A program made the position numbers and the translations under genes. DNA of 64,000 bases from Candidatus Scalindua japonica (lineage in GTDB: Bacteria; Planctomycetota; Brocadiia; Brocadiales; Scalinduaceae). The DNA lies in NCBI RefSeq assembly GCF_002443295.1, contig NZ_BAOS01000028.1:421315-485314 (forward strand), read 5' to 3'. Below the pieces are notes generated by a model that saw nothing but the letters and a program-made list of their open reading frames with translations, did no database searches and was not told where the DNA came from. Shown here piece after piece: positions 35,528-44,227 of the stretch; within the stretch, counting starts at the first letter, position 1, and every line of letters starts with the position of its first letter.

Positions 35528-36400
35528 TTGCATAAACTTCAAAGAACAATCTCACGGGTGGTGGAGTATTCCGGAATAGGGCTGTTTACCGGAGAAGAAG
35601 TCAAGCTTCGCTTTAAACCTTCTCCGGCAAACACGGGAATAAATTTTATTCGTATTGATGTAGAGGGTCGTCCAATAATACCGGCAAATATTGAATCTCT
35701 TCATGATGCAAAACGGCTGGTAACATTAGAAAAGAATGGAGTGGGGGTAAAAAGTGTTGAACATGTAATGGCTGCCTTAGCTGGTCTCGGTATTGACAAT
35801 ATAGAGATAGAAGTCAATAGTAATGAGCTGCCGGCAGGAGATGGTAGTTCTCTTCTGTTCCTCCAGCTGCTGAAAGGTACAGGGATAAAGACACTTACGG
35901 AACCAAAGAATACATTCTTTTTACAAGAGGAATTAAAAGTAAGCGATGGTGACGCGAGTGTGGTAGCTTTGCCATATGACAAAGGTCTGTCACTTTCCTA
36001 TATTCTTGATTTCAATGGATTATTCTTAAACAGGCAGTGCTTTGAAATCGAAATGACAGAAAGTACTTTCAGCACTCAAATAGCCCCTGCAAGAACTTTT
36101 GGTCTATGTACAGTTGTTGAAGAATATATAAAACGGGGATGGGGAAGGGGTGTTACTGATGAAAATAGCCTTATATTACAGGAAAACGGTACAATAACGA
36201 AACCCTTGTCTAAGGCCCCTGCTGAGTTGCGATTTCCAAATGAATGCGTAAGGCATAAGGTTTTGGATATTATAGGCGATCTTTATTTGACTAATCTGAC
36301 ATTATCTGCTCGAATAGTTGCAACTAAGTCCGGGCATTATTTGAATACTTGTCTGGCGGAAAAAATTTTTGAAAGTGCTAACAGGGAAGCTCGTAAATGA
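35528..36400 (+). CDS. lpxC: UDP-3-O-acyl-N-acetylglucosamine deacetylase
   Basis: Committed zinc-dependent step of lipid A synthesis. 290 aa, slightly short of E. coli (305). Zinc ligands are His79 (SVEHVMAAL, with catalytic Glu78), His243 and Asp247 in VRHKVLDIIGDL, the same spacing logic as E. coli. Start is TTG at 35528, 3 bp after skp; it gives the expected HKLQRTI N-terminus. AGGAG at 35511-35515 is 12 nt away and lies inside skp, so translational coupling is likely. It occupies the slot where lpxD-fabZ often sit. Confidence 0.95.
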   Translation: MHKLQRTISRVVEYSGIGLFTGEEVKLRFKPSPANTGINFIRIDVEGRPIIPANIESLHDAKRLVTLEKNGVGVKSVEHVMAALAGLGIDNIEIEVNSNELPAGDGSSLLFLQLLKGTGIKTLTEPKNTFFLQEELKVSDGDASVVALPYDKGLSLSYILDFNGLFLNRQCFEIEMTESTFSTQIAPARTFGLCTVVEEYIKRGWGRGVTDENSLILQENGTITKPLSKAPAELRFPNECVRHKVLDIIGDLYLTNLTLSARIVATKSGHYLNTCLAEKIFESANREARK

Positions 36401-36482
36401 GCTAAATGTGTGGATTGTTATTTTTCAGCATTTTAAGCAGCTTGCAAAAACTTAATAAATAATAAAAATTTTTCAAACGAAC

Positions 36483-36514
36483 TATTTTGTTGTTAATTTT
36501 ATTAGAACAAAATA
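36483..36514. repeat. AT-rich inverted repeat before lpxA
   Basis: tattttgtt (36483-36491) and aacaaaata (36506-36514), perfect 9-bp arms with a 14-nt loop, ending 17 bp before the lpxA ATG. It may reduce or gate ribosome access, or bind a regulator. Confidence 0.4.
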
Positions 36515-36530
36515 AGTGCGTATATTACAA

Positions 36531-37349
36531 ATGAAAATACATTCAACTGCTATCATTCATCCGAAGGCCGTAATAGGTGAGAATGTTGAAATTGGTCCTT
36601 TTTCGGTAATTGATCAAAATGTGAAAATTGATGAAGGAAGCGTTATTCATAACAATGTTACAGTTACCGGTAATACAACCATAGCAAAAAACAACGTAAT
36701 ATTTCCCAATTCAGTAATAGGAGCAGAACCACAGGATTTAAAATATTATGGTGAACAGTCAAAGCTCATTATTGGAAGTGGTAACGTTATCAGAGAAAGT
36801 GTTACAATTAACACCGGGACAGAATTAGGTGGTGGAGAGACGCTAATAGGTGATAATAATCTTTTCATGTCATGTTCTCACATAGCACACGATTGTATTA
36901 TTGATGACAATGTGCTTCTTGCCAACGGAGTGCTTTTAGGGGGGCATATAAAGGTAGAAAGGCATGCGAAGTTGATGGGACTGGCAGGCGTACAGCCTTT
37001 CGTTACTATTGGTCAACATTCCTATGTAGGTGGGCTCTCAAGGATTGTTCAAGATGTACCCCCATACATGATAGTAGAGGGCAATCCTGCCAAGGTTCGT
37101 AAGGTTAATGTAATAGGTTTGGAAAGATCTGGGTTTTCACAAGGTGATATTAATGCCATAAAGGAGGCATTCAAACAGTTGTTTCGATCAGAAACATTGA
37201 ACAGAAACCAGATACTCGCGGAGTTAGAGAACCAGGAAGATTTGATACCGGAAATAAAAGTCCTCATAGAATTCTTTAGAAACACAGATAAAGGCAGGTT
37301 TGGCAGATACAGGGAGTCTTTGCGATCAACTTTAACAAATATATCATAA
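36531..37349 (+). CDS. lpxA: UDP-N-acetylglucosamine acyltransferase
   Basis: First acylation of lipid A synthesis. 272 aa from the ATG at 36531; an in-frame GTG at 36516 would add five residues (MRILQ) with no family support. Left-handed beta-helix hexapeptide repeats cover about 8-180. Catalytic His120 lies in HIAHDC. The C-terminal helical domain includes RSGFSQGDINAIKEAF. At the E. coli His99 position the motif reads TINTGT rather than TIHRGT. The adjacent Gfo/Idh-type oxidoreductase raises the possibility of an amino-sugar (GlcNAc3N) substrate. Confidence 0.93.
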   Translation: MKIHSTAIIHPKAVIGENVEIGPFSVIDQNVKIDEGSVIHNNVTVTGNTTIAKNNVIFPNSVIGAEPQDLKYYGEQSKLIIGSGNVIRESVTINTGTELGGGETLIGDNNLFMSCSHIAHDCIIDDNVLLANGVLLGGHIKVERHAKLMGLAGVQPFVTIGQHSYVGGLSRIVQDVPPYMIVEGNPAKVRKVNVIGLERSGFSQGDINAIKEAFKQLFRSETLNRNQILAELENQEDLIPEIKVLIEFFRNTDKGRFGRYRESLRSTLTNIS

Positions 37350-37362
37350 GAGATAAAAAGCT

Positions 37363-38397
37363 TTGGAAAAATTGAAGGTTGCAGTAATAGGGACAGGTCA
37401 TCTCGGTAAGGAACATGCGCGTATTTACTCCGAGATACCGGAAGTTGACCTCATAGGTGTTGTAGATACTAATAAAGATACTGGGGAAGCGGTAGCACGG
37501 CGTTGTAAGACTACTTACTACAGTTCATTTAAAGATATCTTAACGAAAATTGATATAGCAAGCGTTGTTGTGCCTACCAGGTCTCATTACAAAATAACCA
37601 AAGAATTACTTAATAACGGTATTCATGTATTAGTAGAAAAGCCCATGACAGGCACTGTGTCTGAGGCAGAAGACCTGATAAGGCTGAGCAAACAGAACTC
37701 AATAATATTACAACCTGGATATATCGAGAGATTTAATCCTGCACTGGAGGCAATAAAAGAACTTGATGTTTCCATAAAATTTATAGAATGCCACAGGTTG
37801 AGTCCATTTACGTTTCGTTCCGCCGATATAGGCGTAGTTTTGGATTTAATGATTCACGATATTGATATTATTTTATATCTTTCAAAGTCTAAAATAAAAA
37901 AAATTGATGCTGTTGGTGTAAATGTTATAGCTGATAAGGAAGATATTGCTAATGCTCGCATCCAGTTTGAAAATGGTTGTGTCGCAAACATCACGGCAAG
38001 CAGGGTCTCTTTCGAGCCGATGAGAAGGATTCGTCTTTTCTCTGAAAATTCGTACATATCGCTTGATTATCAAAAACAAGAAGCTCTTATTTACAAAAAA
38101 TCTCCAAAGTTAACTCTGAAATCTATTGACCCTGAAAGAAAAGGGGTTTCTAGCATCACAGATCTTAAAAACTTTTCATTTGGCGATATGTTAAAAATAG
38201 AACGAATAATAATGAACAACCAGGAACCATTGAAAAAGGAACTGGAATCATTTATTGACTGTATAAAAAATGGTAAACAGCCGGTAGTTTCAGGTGAAGA
38301 AGGAATAAATGCCATAAAAACAGCTGCGGTAATAAGAGAAGAGATTAACAAAAATTTAAAATTAGCAAATATTAATTTATCAGAAAAATCGGTATGA
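37363..38397 (+). CDS. Gfo/Idh/MocA-family NAD(P)-dependent oxidoreductase, GnnA-like by context
   Basis: 344 aa. Rossmann motif VIGTGHLGKEHARIY near the N-terminus, EKPMTGT around 92-98, then an alpha/beta substrate domain with HDIDIIL (catalytic His/Asp). Start TTG at 37363, 13 bp after lpxA. In several bacteria the dehydrogenase GnnA, which oxidises UDP-GlcNAc at C3 before transamination to UDP-GlcNAc3N, sits beside lpxA. That role is inferred from position; the partner transaminase GnnB is not in the window, so another sugar nucleotide is possible. Confidence 0.75.
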   Translation: MEKLKVAVIGTGHLGKEHARIYSEIPEVDLIGVVDTNKDTGEAVARRCKTTYYSSFKDILTKIDIASVVVPTRSHYKITKELLNNGIHVLVEKPMTGTVSEAEDLIRLSKQNSIILQPGYIERFNPALEAIKELDVSIKFIECHRLSPFTFRSADIGVVLDLMIHDIDIILYLSKSKIKKIDAVGVNVIADKEDIANARIQFENGCVANITASRVSFEPMRRIRLFSENSYISLDYQKQEALIYKKSPKLTLKSIDPERKGVSSITDLKNFSFGDMLKIERIIMNNQEPLKKELESFIDCIKNGKQPVVSGEEGINAIKTAAVIREEINKNLKLANINLSEKSV

Positions 38398-38506
38398 ATG
38401 TTTCTTGTTTTCTCTTAAAAAGCAGTTCAGGCAATGAAATAAAAGAAATAGCATTGACCCTTTGCTGAGAAGCTATTTATAGCAGTATTTTATTTAATAA
38501 TTATAC

Positions 38507-38534
38507 TTGTACATATTCTTTTATTTGATATAAT
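38507..38534 (+). promoter_or_regulatory. Promoter for rpsB-tsf-pyrH-frr
   Basis: TTGTAC at 38507-38512, a 16-nt spacer and a perfect TATAAT at 38529-38534, 47 bp before the rpsB start. It separates the translation block from the lipid A block. Confidence 0.65.
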
Positions 38535-38580
38535 ACAACGCTTTCGAGACGAGACAGTATTTTTATATAAGGAGTTGAAT

Positions 38581-39306
38581 TTGCCAATAGTAAATCTTCA
38601 AGAATTAGTAGATGCCGGCTTTCATTTTGGACATAGAACCAGTCGATGGAATCCCAAGATGAAGTCTTTTATTTTTGGAAAGCGTAATCTGATCCATATA
38701 ATAAACCTGAAGGAAACGGTCAGGGGCTTGATTACCGCTTATAAGTTTCTGACAAAGATTTCCAGTAGTAAAAAAGAGGTGCTCTTTGTAGGCACAAAAT
38801 GGCAGGCAAAGGATGCTATTGTCGCCGAAGCTCAACGTTCAAATATGCATTATGTTTGCGAAAGATGGCTTGGTGGTACGTTAACAAATTTTGAGACAAT
38901 TCGTAAACGGTTGAAAAGATTAGAAGAGCTTGAAGAGCTGGAAGAAAATGGTTCAATTCATAACTATAGTAAAAAAATAATATCTTCGCTCACTCGTGAG
39001 AGGAAAAAAATCACTAAAAACCTTGAAGGTATAAAGAATATGAATAAGTTGCCATCTGTGTTGGTTATTGTAGACCCAAAGAAAGAACACATAGCAATGA
39101 AAGAAGCTATAAAGATGGGGATACCAACAATTTGTCTGACGGACACAGACTGTGATCCTGATCTCGTAGATGTATGTGTGCCGGGAAACGATGATGCGAT
39201 CAGGGCTATCAGGCTATTCCTAAACAAAACAGCAGATGCAATTTTAGAGGGACAACCTTCAGCAAAGACAGAAGAAAACAGCAAGGTATTACAAGAAACT
39301 ACTTAA
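38581..39306 (+). CDS. rpsB: 30S ribosomal protein S2
   Basis: 241 aa. Motifs: [55 protein letters not shown] and [14 protein letters not shown]. There are two TTG candidates, 38575 and 38581. AAGGAG at 38569-38574 abuts the first but is 6 nt from the second, so 38581 (MPIVNLQEL) is the likely start. Leads the rpsB-tsf-pyrH-frr set. Confidence 0.95.
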   Translation: MPIVNLQELVDAGFHFGHRTSRWNPKMKSFIFGKRNLIHIINLKETVRGLITAYKFLTKISSSKKEVLFVGTKWQAKDAIVAEAQRSNMHYVCERWLGGTLTNFETIRKRLKRLEELEELEENGSIHNYSKKIISSLTRERKKITKNLEGIKNMNKLPSVLVIVDPKKEHIAMKEAIKMGIPTICLTDTDCDPDLVDVCVPGNDDAIRAIRLFLNKTADAILEGQPSAKTEENSKVLQETT

Positions 39307-39411
39307 AAAGTACCATCCGCCTAAATAACATCTTGTAACAGTTGAAACCTTCCTCGACATGATCGTTATTATCAATAAAAACTTAAGGTAAATATATGGA
39401 GTTACGGTACA

Positions 39412-39999
39412 ATGGCTATTGATGCGTCAAGCGTAAGAGAATTAAGAGATAGAACGAGTGCAGGTTTTCTTGACTGTAAAAATGCACTTGAAGAAGCAAA
39501 TGGAGATTTTGAAAAAGCAGGTGAAATCCTGAAAAAAAAAGGTTTGGCCAAAGCCATGAAGAAGGGATCACGCGGAACTCCAGAGGGCCGTATCGGTTCG
39601 TACATACACACTAACGGTAAATTAGGAGTTTTGATTGAGGTAAATTGTGAAACCGATTTTGTTGCCAAGAATGACGTTTTCGCAGATTTGCTGAAAGATC
39701 TTTGTATGCATATTGCGGCAACTGACCCGATGGCGGTAAGCAGGGAAACTGTTCCTCAGGATGTAATTGATAAAGAAAGAAAGACATACAGCGAAGAGTT
39801 TAAAGATAAACCTGACAATGTAAGAGATAAAATAATTGATGGCAAGATGGAAAGTTTTTTTAAAGAAGTTTGCCTGATTGATCAGCCTTTTGTAAAAGAT
39901 AACGATCGGACAATAGAAGATTTGTTGAAAAGTGCAATTACAAAGCTTGGTGAAAACGTTAAGATTAGTCGTTTTGCAAGATTTGCGATTGGAGAATAG
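39412..39999 (+). CDS. tsf: Elongation factor Ts, short form
   Basis: Nucleotide exchange factor for EF-Tu. 195 aa, the short Thermus-like form with one core subdomain, versus 283 aa in E. coli. N-terminal UBA-like helix bundle (VRELRDRTSAGFLDCKNALEEANGDFEKA) and the catalytic ETDFVAKND motif. Ends inside the start region of pyrH. Confidence 0.95.
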   Translation: MAIDASSVRELRDRTSAGFLDCKNALEEANGDFEKAGEILKKKGLAKAMKKGSRGTPEGRIGSYIHTNGKLGVLIEVNCETDFVAKNDVFADLLKDLCMHIAATDPMAVSRETVPQDVIDKERKTYSEEFKDKPDNVRDKIIDGKMESFFKEVCLIDQPFVKDNDRTIEDLLKSAITKLGENVKISRFARFAIGE

Positions 40000-40747
40000 A
40001 ATTATTGCGATAAAAAAGCATAAACGTGTTCTTTTAAAAATTAGTGGTGAGGGGTTTTGCTCTGAGAGCTCATCAGTAATAGATATTCCAAAGTACGATC
40101 TAATTGCAGAAGAAATTAACAATGCAAGGGATGCTGGAGTTGAAATTGCCGTAGTTGTAGGTGGAGGGAATATATTAAGAGGTTCAGCATTGAGCCAGTC
40201 AGGTGTCGAACGCACGCGTGCTGATCAGTTAGGAATGATCGCAACCAGCATTAATGCAATTGTCCTGCAGGACTCACTTGAAAAACTTAAAATACCGGCA
40301 AAAGTATTAAGTGCTGTTGAGATACAGGGTATCGTTGAGTCTTATACCATACATAAATGCCGGAACTTCCTTGAAAATGGTTTTGTTGTTATTCTTGCCG
40401 GTGGAACAGGCAGCCCTTTTTTTACAACTGATACAGCGGCTGCCTTGAGGGCAATAGAAATTGGTGCAGATGTTTTTCTTAAAGGAACTAAAGTCGACGG
40501 AGTATATACTGATGACCCTGTTTCAAATCCGAAAGCAAGGAAATATGAAAAATTAGAATATATGGATGCGCTGAGCAATAAGTTAGATGTGATGGATTCA
40601 ACTGCTATATCTCTAAGTATGGAAAATAAACTCCCAATAGTCGTGTTCAGCTTTAGGAAGAAGAACAATATCAGTAAGGCTATAATCGGTCATAAAATAG
40701 GTACTTACGTAGGAAATCACAATGACGTCAGCAGAAATACAAAATGA
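39989..40747 (+). CDS. pyrH: Uridylate kinase
   Basis: Phosphorylates UMP to UDP. About 252 aa from TTG at 39989, which overlaps the tsf end by 11 nt. The frame stays open further upstream inside tsf, but the family begins just before KRVLLKISGE, so the TTG fits best; no ribosome site is clear and the start is uncertain by a few codons. Motifs: VVGGGNILRG, ADQLGMIATSINAIVL, AGGTGSPFFTTDTAAALRA, KGTKVDGVYTDDP. Confidence 0.93.
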   Translation: MENRIIAIKKHKRVLLKISGEGFCSESSSVIDIPKYDLIAEEINNARDAGVEIAVVVGGGNILRGSALSQSGVERTRADQLGMIATSINAIVLQDSLEKLKIPAKVLSAVEIQGIVESYTIHKCRNFLENGFVVILAGGTGSPFFTTDTAAALRAIEIGADVFLKGTKVDGVYTDDPVSNPKARKYEKLEYMDALSNKLDVMDSTAISLSMENKLPIVVFSFRKKNNISKAIIGHKIGTYVGNHNDVSRNTK

Positions 40748-41282
40748 AACTAAGAGAAAGATGGAGAGATCTCTTGAACTGTTAAAAGAAGAGTTTAAGA
40801 GTATCAGAACAGGCAGGGCGACACCAGGTCTTGTTGAAAATGTTAAAGTTAGTTGTTACGGTTCGTTAACTCCAATTAAACAAGTTGCAAATATTTCAGC
40901 GCCGGAACCGCAATTGATAGTCATCAGTCCTTATGATCCTTCAATTATAAAGGACATTGATAAAGCTATTTCACAATCCGACCTCGGATTAACAACAAAT
41001 ACTGATGGAAAGATTATCAGGGTTCCCATACCTCCTTTAAGTGGAGATCGGAGAGAAAAGATTGTGACTCAAATAAAGGATATGACTGAAACAACCAAAA
41101 TTTCTGTCAGAAATATAAGGCGTGATGCAAATAAACACATTGATAAAGAGGAAAAGGATTCAGTATTAACTGAGGATGAAGCAAAAAAGGCAAAGGATCA
41201 GATACAGAAGTTTACGCACGAAAACGAAGCTAAAATAAATGAGCTTTTAAAGCAAAAAACAGATGAAATTTTAACAATATAA
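40722..41282 (+). CDS. frr: Ribosome recycling factor
   Basis: Splits post-termination ribosomes with EF-G. 186 aa. Motifs: FKSIRTGRATPGLVENV, YGSLTPIKQVANIS, ISPYDPSIIKDIDKAI, the PPLSGDRREK segment, and RNIRRDANK. It starts inside pyrH (26-nt overlap), with AGGA upstream, so the two are translationally coupled. Confidence 0.96.
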   Translation: MTSAEIQNETKRKMERSLELLKEEFKSIRTGRATPGLVENVKVSCYGSLTPIKQVANISAPEPQLIVISPYDPSIIKDIDKAISQSDLGLTTNTDGKIIRVPIPPLSGDRREKIVTQIKDMTETTKISVRNIRRDANKHIDKEEKDSVLTEDEAKKAKDQIQKFTHENEAKINELLKQKTDEILTI

Positions 41283-41291
41283 ATTCACAGG

Positions 41292-41364
41292 GGGGGCATA
41301 GCTCAGTTGGTAGAGCACCGCCCTTTTAAGGCGATTGTCGAAGGTTCGAGTCCTTCTGCCCTCA
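41292..41364 (+). tRNA. tRNA-Lys (anticodon TTT)
   Basis: 73 nt. Acceptor GGGGGCA pairs with TGCCCTC (one G-U), D arm GCTC/GAGC, anticodon loop CTTTTAA giving TTT, T loop GGTTCGAGTCC. One mismatch at 27-43 in the anticodon stem. The discriminator is A and CCA is not encoded. It begins 10 bp after frr, so it may be cut from the same transcript. Confidence 0.93.
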
Positions 41365-41386
41365 CATTTCAAACATAGTAAATTCA

Positions 41387-41461
<75 letters not shown>

Positions 41462-41467
41462 AATATT

Positions 41468-41507
41468 AAAAGGCTTGTACTTGTTATCAAGGTACAAGCC
41501 TTTTTGC
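41468..41507 (+). terminator. Intrinsic terminator after the tRNA pair
   Basis: aaaaggcttgtac pairs perfectly with gtacaagcctttt, with a short loop that adds ttg/caa pairing, and ends in a T run. Closes the rpsB-frr-tRNA transcript. Confidence 0.92.
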
Positions 41508-41583
41508 GTTCATAGTTATTGACAAACGTGAATGAATAAGGTAAGACAAAAGAGAAATTCCTATATAATGTAATTGTGATCTT

Positions 41584-41811
41584 ATGACAGGTAAAAAAAA
41601 GCGTAAAAATATCTGTATTAACTGTTATAATCAACATGGTTGTTTGACTGATGAACCTTTATGTTTACTTTTGAAACGTGAGGATGAGGAAAAATCTCTT
41701 TCCGGAAAGGTAATTATGGGAAGAAGGGGTTTGCTTGAAGATTGTAAAAAATGCTCACATTTCAGATTGTGCTGGACTGAAGATGTCTATAGAAAAGCGA
41801 TAGATAAATAA
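41584..41811 (+). CDS. Small cysteine-rich protein (zinc or Fe-S binding likely)
   Basis: 75 aa, unrecognised family. Seven cysteines in two clusters: CINC-x5-C with a further Cys in PLC, and CKKC-x5-C near the end. The first residues are Lys/Arg-rich. The paired CxxC arrangement suggests a structural zinc or a cluster. A TATAAT at 41564-41569 lies only about 15 bp upstream, which would give an almost leaderless mRNA; no Shine-Dalgarno is present. Gene reality is supported mainly by the Cys pattern and position between a terminator and the next gene. Confidence 0.55.
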   Translation: MTGKKKRKNICINCYNQHGCLTDEPLCLLLKREDEEKSLSGKVIMGRRGLLEDCKKCSHFRLCWTEDVYRKAIDK

Positions 41812-41876
41812 AATATTTTAAACCTTGCCATAACATTTTATATAAAGTAAAAATGGAACAGGAAGGAAAGAACATT

Positions 41877-42332
41877 ATGAAAAAATTCTTTATCACGAGT
41901 CTATTAATTGTGGTAGCAATTCTGTTCTGCTCAATAACAGAAGCGTCAAACTGGAAGACTGATTTTGAAAAAGCGTCGTTAGATGCCAAAGCCTCCGACA
42001 AGTACATGCTGCTTGACTTCAGTGGCTCTGATTGGTGTGGTTGGTGTAAAAGATTGGAACAAGAGGTATTTTCCCAGGACGCATTCAAGGATTTTGCTGA
42101 AAAGAACTTCGTGTGTGTTTTAGTTGATTTCCCACGTGCAAAAGAACAGACAAAGGGATTAAAGCAGCAAAATCAGGATTTGGCAGATAAATACGGAATA
42201 AAAGGGTTTCCGACTATAATTATTCTCAGTCCGGATGGCGAGCCTGTTGCCAAGACCGGATACTTGCAGGGGGGGGCCAGGGAATATGCCCGGCATTTAG
42301 AGAAAATCATAGAAGAATATAAGGCAAAATAA
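41877..42332 (+). CDS. Exported thioredoxin-fold protein with WCGWC active site
   Basis: 151 aa from the ATG at 41877, which GGAAGGAAAG precedes by 6 nt; an upstream in-frame ATG at 41853 would spoil the signal peptide. Signal peptide MKKFFITSLLIVVAILFCSI...EAS. The thioredoxin fold has the redox motif WCGWC (Cys54, Cys57) and cis-Pro in KGFPTIIIL. Family: thioredoxin_7/DUF255-type periplasmic thioredoxins, likely a disulfide reductase or cytochrome-maturation helper. In contrast to the 15.6-kb TlpA-like protein, both cysteines are present. Confidence 0.85.
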   Translation: MKKFFITSLLIVVAILFCSITEASNWKTDFEKASLDAKASDKYMLLDFSGSDWCGWCKRLEQEVFSQDAFKDFAEKNFVCVLVDFPRAKEQTKGLKQQNQDLADKYGIKGFPTIIILSPDGEPVAKTGYLQGGAREYARHLEKIIEEYKAK

Positions 42333-42346
42333 TAATACCAGTAATT

Positions 42347-42784
42347 TTATTCATTCATTTTCCATAAGGGTAATCCTGTTTCTTGGTCTAATCCTCTTTC
42401 GAACATTGGTCCGTTTAAAACCTGTATTACAACTTCACAGGCAAATATTATAGTTCCAGGAGCAAGATGACCGCCATAAGCATGGCCGTCCTTGTCCGAG
42501 AGAGTTATATGGGCATGAACAACAGGTACCCCATCCTTAATCGAGATATTTCCTGTTAAAGTAGTAATCTCAAGCGTTTGGTTAAGGTCATAGAAATGAT
42601 ACTCTTGAACATGCTGGTTGTAATATCCCAGCCTGGCTTTCTTGACAGCTCCCAGCGCTTCAACACGTCCCAGATAAATATCATGATCAACACATATTTT
42701 TGTAATTTCTTCTAATAGATCTGCTCCATGAGCGAGCTTCCCCATTAATAATTTTGCTGCTTTTACTTCACGAATTATGGCCAT
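42347..42784 (-). CDS. PPC (DUF296) domain protein
   Basis: 145 aa, a single PPC/PCC domain (plants and prokaryotes conserved), trimeric in known structures. Signature HAHITLSDKDGHAYGGHL at about 90-107, after LGRVEALGAVKKARLGYY. In plants the domain accompanies AT-hooks; free-standing bacterial versions have no firm function. Its 3' end converges on the thioredoxin-like gene 14 bp away. The ATG on the minus strand fits the domain start. Confidence 0.85.
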   Translation of the reverse strand: MAIIREVKAAKLLMGKLAHGADLLEEITKICVDHDIYLGRVEALGAVKKARLGYYNQHVQEYHFYDLNQTLEITTLTGNISIKDGVPVVHAHITLSDKDGHAYGGHLAPGTIIFACEVVIQVLNGPMFERGLDQETGLPLWKMNE

Positions 42785-42849
42785 AATGATAATTTTGATA
42801 AAATAGCGTCATCCGGGTAAGGGCTGTTTTGTCAAGTTGATTACAGTGG

Positions 42850-43896
42850 TTAAAACACGGATTGTTCTTCTTGCTCATCTTCTTCAGCGTTTAAATCATC
42901 CTGTTCTTCTTCTTTTTTATGCGCTCTGTATGTAAAATATATATATCCACCGATTATTGCACAGATGATTGATGCGAGTATTGTAAGTTTGTTTTCAACG
43001 CTGTGGATGGTGGCAAACGCTTCTGCTTCATCAATTTCAACCAGTAACGCCCAGTTAATAAAATTAAGATTAAGCGGCGTGTATGCACTTAATACCGGTA
43101 CTCCTCGATAATCTTTAATAATTTTCTTGCCAACATACCCCTCAAATGCCTCTCTGGTTGCTTCTGTATTCACCTCTTTTTGAAGTATTGTCGGTGTTAC
43201 TGAAAATCTTGAATTAGAACGCATAAAGCCATCGTCACCTACAAGATACATCTCACCAGTCTGTCCAAGGCCGGCTCTTTGTGTCAAAATAGTGTCCAGA
43301 TGGGCAAACGGGATCTCGATAACTATAACACCCAATAAACTTTCAGCTTCAAATATAGGAGCGCCAAAATAGGCAGTATAGTCATTAATCTTATCATTCC
43401 AGTAATAGTCCGCAAAGCCTACATCTTCCAAAGCTATCTTAAACATATTAGCAATTCTGTGTTCTTTAAACTCTCCGACAAACAGATCTGTTCCGCTGAA
43501 ATCCTCCCTAAGTGCCGAATAAATCACACTTCCTTCTTTATCAATAAAAAATATATTGGCATAGCCATATGCAGATACATAATATTCCATTAGTGGCTGG
43601 TAGATACTTTTTATTTTTTGAAATTGCTGGTTAGCAAGGCCATAAGCGTGAAAAGCACCGGATAGCCTGGTAAAGCCTTTGGCTATAACCGGATTCCTTG
43701 AGAGGACGTCTATATCACCATATCTTTCGTTAAAATAATTCCATATCTGAAGCTTCAGAAGATCTCTGGTAGTGATGAGGTGGTTGAAATAATTATCTTT
43801 GATAGCACGTTTATAAGAACTGTAACTAATGAAGGGTACGATCAAAAAAAATGTTAAAAGTGCTATTGATATTGCTATTGTTATCTTTTTTCCCAT
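42850..43896 (-). CDS. Sensor-only dCache membrane protein
   Basis: 348 aa. N-terminal membrane helix (about 5-24), a periplasmic region of about 270 residues of double-Cache type (typical FFIDKEGSVIYSA, GAPIFEAESLLGVIVIEIPFAHLDTIL and GEMYLVGDDGFMRSNSRF segments), a second helix near 304-324, and a short acidic tail (EEEQDDLNAEEDEQEE). It lacks HAMP, kinase, GGDEF or methyl-accepting output, so it resembles a chemoreceptor or kinase cut after the second helix, but it has a tidy stop. Possibly it acts by pairing with another sensor. Transcribed from the 43897-44227 gap. Confidence 0.8.
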   Translation of the reverse strand: MGKKITIAISIALLTFFLIVPFISYSSYKRAIKDNYFNHLITTRDLLKLQIWNYFNERYGDIDVLSRNPVIAKGFTRLSGAFHAYGLANQQFQKIKSIYQPLMEYYVSAYGYANIFFIDKEGSVIYSALREDFSGTDLFVGEFKEHRIANMFKIALEDVGFADYYWNDKINDYTAYFGAPIFEAESLLGVIVIEIPFAHLDTILTQRAGLGQTGEMYLVGDDGFMRSNSRFSVTPTILQKEVNTEATREAFEGYVGKKIIKDYRGVPVLSAYTPLNLNFINWALLVEIDEAEAFATIHSVENKLTILASIICAIIGGYIYFTYRAHKKEEEQDDLNAEEDEQEEQSVF

Positions 43897-44227
43897 AAGC
43901 TTGTAAATGTCAAATAGTTATTCTTTTTTTTTGGATTTAAGATTAATTGATTCTGGCATCCAAAGATCGGCACCATTTTGTTGATTAACTGATATGTGTA
44001 CAAAACGAAAAACTGACTAGAATGTTAATGGTATATATTTTTGACAGAATGTCAAGGTTTAGTTTGCAATCTTTTTATTACCTATCCTTGATTTTCTTCG
44101 CAATTCATGATACTTTCTTTCTTTGTCGAAATATATGTTTTATGAAGACTGCAAGACAGGCAAGACAGGAATTTGCCAAAGTATTTAAATAATTATTCTT
44201 TTAGTAATTAGGGAAAGGGGATATCTC
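43897..44227. other. Divergent intergenic region
   Basis: A 331-bp AT-rich gap between the Cache gene (minus) and the exported protein gene (plus). GGGAAAGGGG at about 44211-44220 is the ribosome site for the latter. No ORF or clear structure. Confidence 0.5.

Noticed and set aside
36516..36530. GTG start for lpxA
   Set aside because: Adds MRILQ before the conserved MKIHSTAIIHP; no ribosome site.
38575..38580. First TTG as rpsB start
   Set aside because: AAGGAG touches it directly; spacing suits the second TTG at 38581.
41519..41524. TTGACA as -35 for the small Cys-rich gene
   Set aside because: It lies 39 bp from the TATAAT at 41564-41569, far beyond a usable spacer.
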